From: Thioalkalivibrio sp.
GTDB taxonomy: Bacteria; Pseudomonadota; Gammaproteobacteria; Ectothiorhodospirales; Ectothiorhodospiraceae
Direction of reading: 5' to 3'
NCBI GenBank assembly: GCA_007136145.1
Contig: SLHN01000081.1
Span: forward strand, 1 to 5,686
DNA length: 5,686 bases
Below the pieces are notes generated by a model that was not told where the DNA came from, did no database searches, and worked only from the letters and a program-made list of their open reading frames with translations. The translations under genes and the position numbers were made by a program. Shown one piece after another: positions 5,156-5,686 of the stretch (within the stretch, counting starts at the first letter, position 1; every line of letters starts with the position of its first letter).

Positions 5156-5686
5156 CCCGCCACCCCGGAACCCACGTCCAGCAGCCGCGCGGAAATCGGC
5201 GCGGCGAGGCCTAGCGCGGCCGCACTCAGCGCGAGAAAAAGCGCGCTCAATCCGAGCGCGGGAGACAGCGCCGGGGGACCGCCCCCCGTCTCCCAGCCCG
5301 GTCGCAGCGCCGCCTGCAGCGCCCGCCAAAGGTAACCAGCCGTGAATGCGGTTCCGAGCATCAGCACTGCCAACCAGAAATACCCACCCGTCGCCAGCGC
5401 GGCCTGGGCCAGCCACCACTTCCCGACGAAACCACCAGTCGGCGGCAGCCCGACCAGGCTGGCGCTGGCGATCGCGAACGCGACCCAGGCGACCACCGCG
5501 CCCTGCTGGTCGCCGCCCAGGGCCTCGAGCCGCCCGATTCCGTGGCGCAGCACGATCGCGCCAGCCGCCAGAAAAAGCGCCGCCTTGGCCAGGCCGTGGG
5601 CCACGACCAGCATCACCGCGCCGATCCAGGCCTGCTGCACGGCTCCGGCCGCCGCGAGCGGGAAGACCAGCAGCCCGTAGCCGAGC
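5152..5686 (-). CDS. MrpD/NuoN-like antiporter subunit, C-terminal part
   Basis: The C-terminal 177 residues of a membrane subunit in the same superfamily as the downstream gene; the frame is open through the right edge, so the start is outside. The visible part begins LGYGLLVFPLAAAGAMQQAW, then carries AHGLAKAALFLAAG, with the His and Lys of the helix that follows the broken helix (visible residues 30 and 34), and VGLPPTGGFVGKWWLAQAAL, with the TM12 lysine at about 89. A hydrophobic segment (YFWLAVLMLGTAFTAGYLW) and a last segment near the C-terminus follow. The GLPPxGGFxGK form is closest to MrpD/NuoN-type subunits. The stop TGA overlaps the TTG start of the next subunit. The paired subunits suggest a multisubunit cation/proton antiporter or a related module continuing to the right. 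The ATG at 5640 is internal, not the start. Confidence 0.82.
   Translation of the reverse strand, partial: LGYGLLVFPLAAAGAVQQAWIGAVMLVVAHGLAKAALFLAAGAIVLRHGIGRLEALGGDQQGAVVAWVAFAIASASLVGLPPTGGFVGKWWLAQAALATGGYFWLAVLMLGTAFTAGYLWRALQAALRPGWETGGGPPALSPALGLSALFLALSAAALGLAAPISARLLDVGSGVAG

Noticed and set aside
5156..5419. N-terminal extension of the 556-aa membrane subunit (644-aa frame from 5419)
   Set aside because: It lies wholly inside the upstream antiporter-like gene in another frame, is Arg/Gly-rich, and lacks membrane character. The family N-terminus fits the TTG at 5155.

Overview
This is a GC-rich window from a proteobacterial chromosome, most likely a gammaproteobacterium of the Chromatiales/Ectothiorhodospiraceae type. 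That placement is an inference from the minor-pilin set, the base composition and the ion-pumping genes; the window holds no rRNA or other marker that would fix it.

Layout. Positions 1-2814, minus strand, hold a compact type IV pilus minor-pilin operon. In transcription order it reads fimT/gspH-like (2814-2290), pilE-like (2293-1853), pilV (1856-1338), pilW (1341-721) and pilX (from 704, running off the left edge). The first four genes overlap through ATGA or GTGA junctions. pilX follows a 16-bp gap that contains a strong Shine-Dalgarno sequence. All five begin with a class III prepilin-type N-terminus. By analogy with known operons a pilY1 tip-adhesin gene may follow to the left, but it is not visible.

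Positions 2815-3054 form a divergent intergenic region. It holds a candidate pilin-operon promoter overlapped by a short perfect inverted repeat, a 78-bp element with near-perfect 22-bp terminal inverted repeats, and a candidate promoter facing right. That promoter would serve a small plus-strand gene (3055-3315, 86 aa, function not recognised) and would start its mRNA at or next to the AUG.

Positions 3316-3484 separate two convergent genes and hold a REP-like hairpin. Positions 3485-5686, minus strand, are the end of an operon for antiporter-like membrane subunits of the complex I/Mrp/hydrogenase-4 superfamily. It contains the C-terminal part of a MrpD/NuoN-like subunit (5152 to the right edge) and a complete 556-aa subunit coupled to it by a TTGA stop/start overlap. 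The complete subunit keeps the channel lysines and histidine of the family but appears to have Ala in place of the conserved TM5 glutamate.

How the genes work together. The pilins should be matured by the PilD peptidase and form the tip/priming complex of a type IV pilus. The membrane subunits should belong to a cation/proton-translocating complex whose other subunits lie to the right of the window. I see no functional link between the two operons. No RNA gene, CRISPR array or complete insertion sequence was found. The most unusual points are the substituted TM5 Glu, the inverted-repeat element, the unknown small gene with possible leaderless expression, and the pilE-second gene order.
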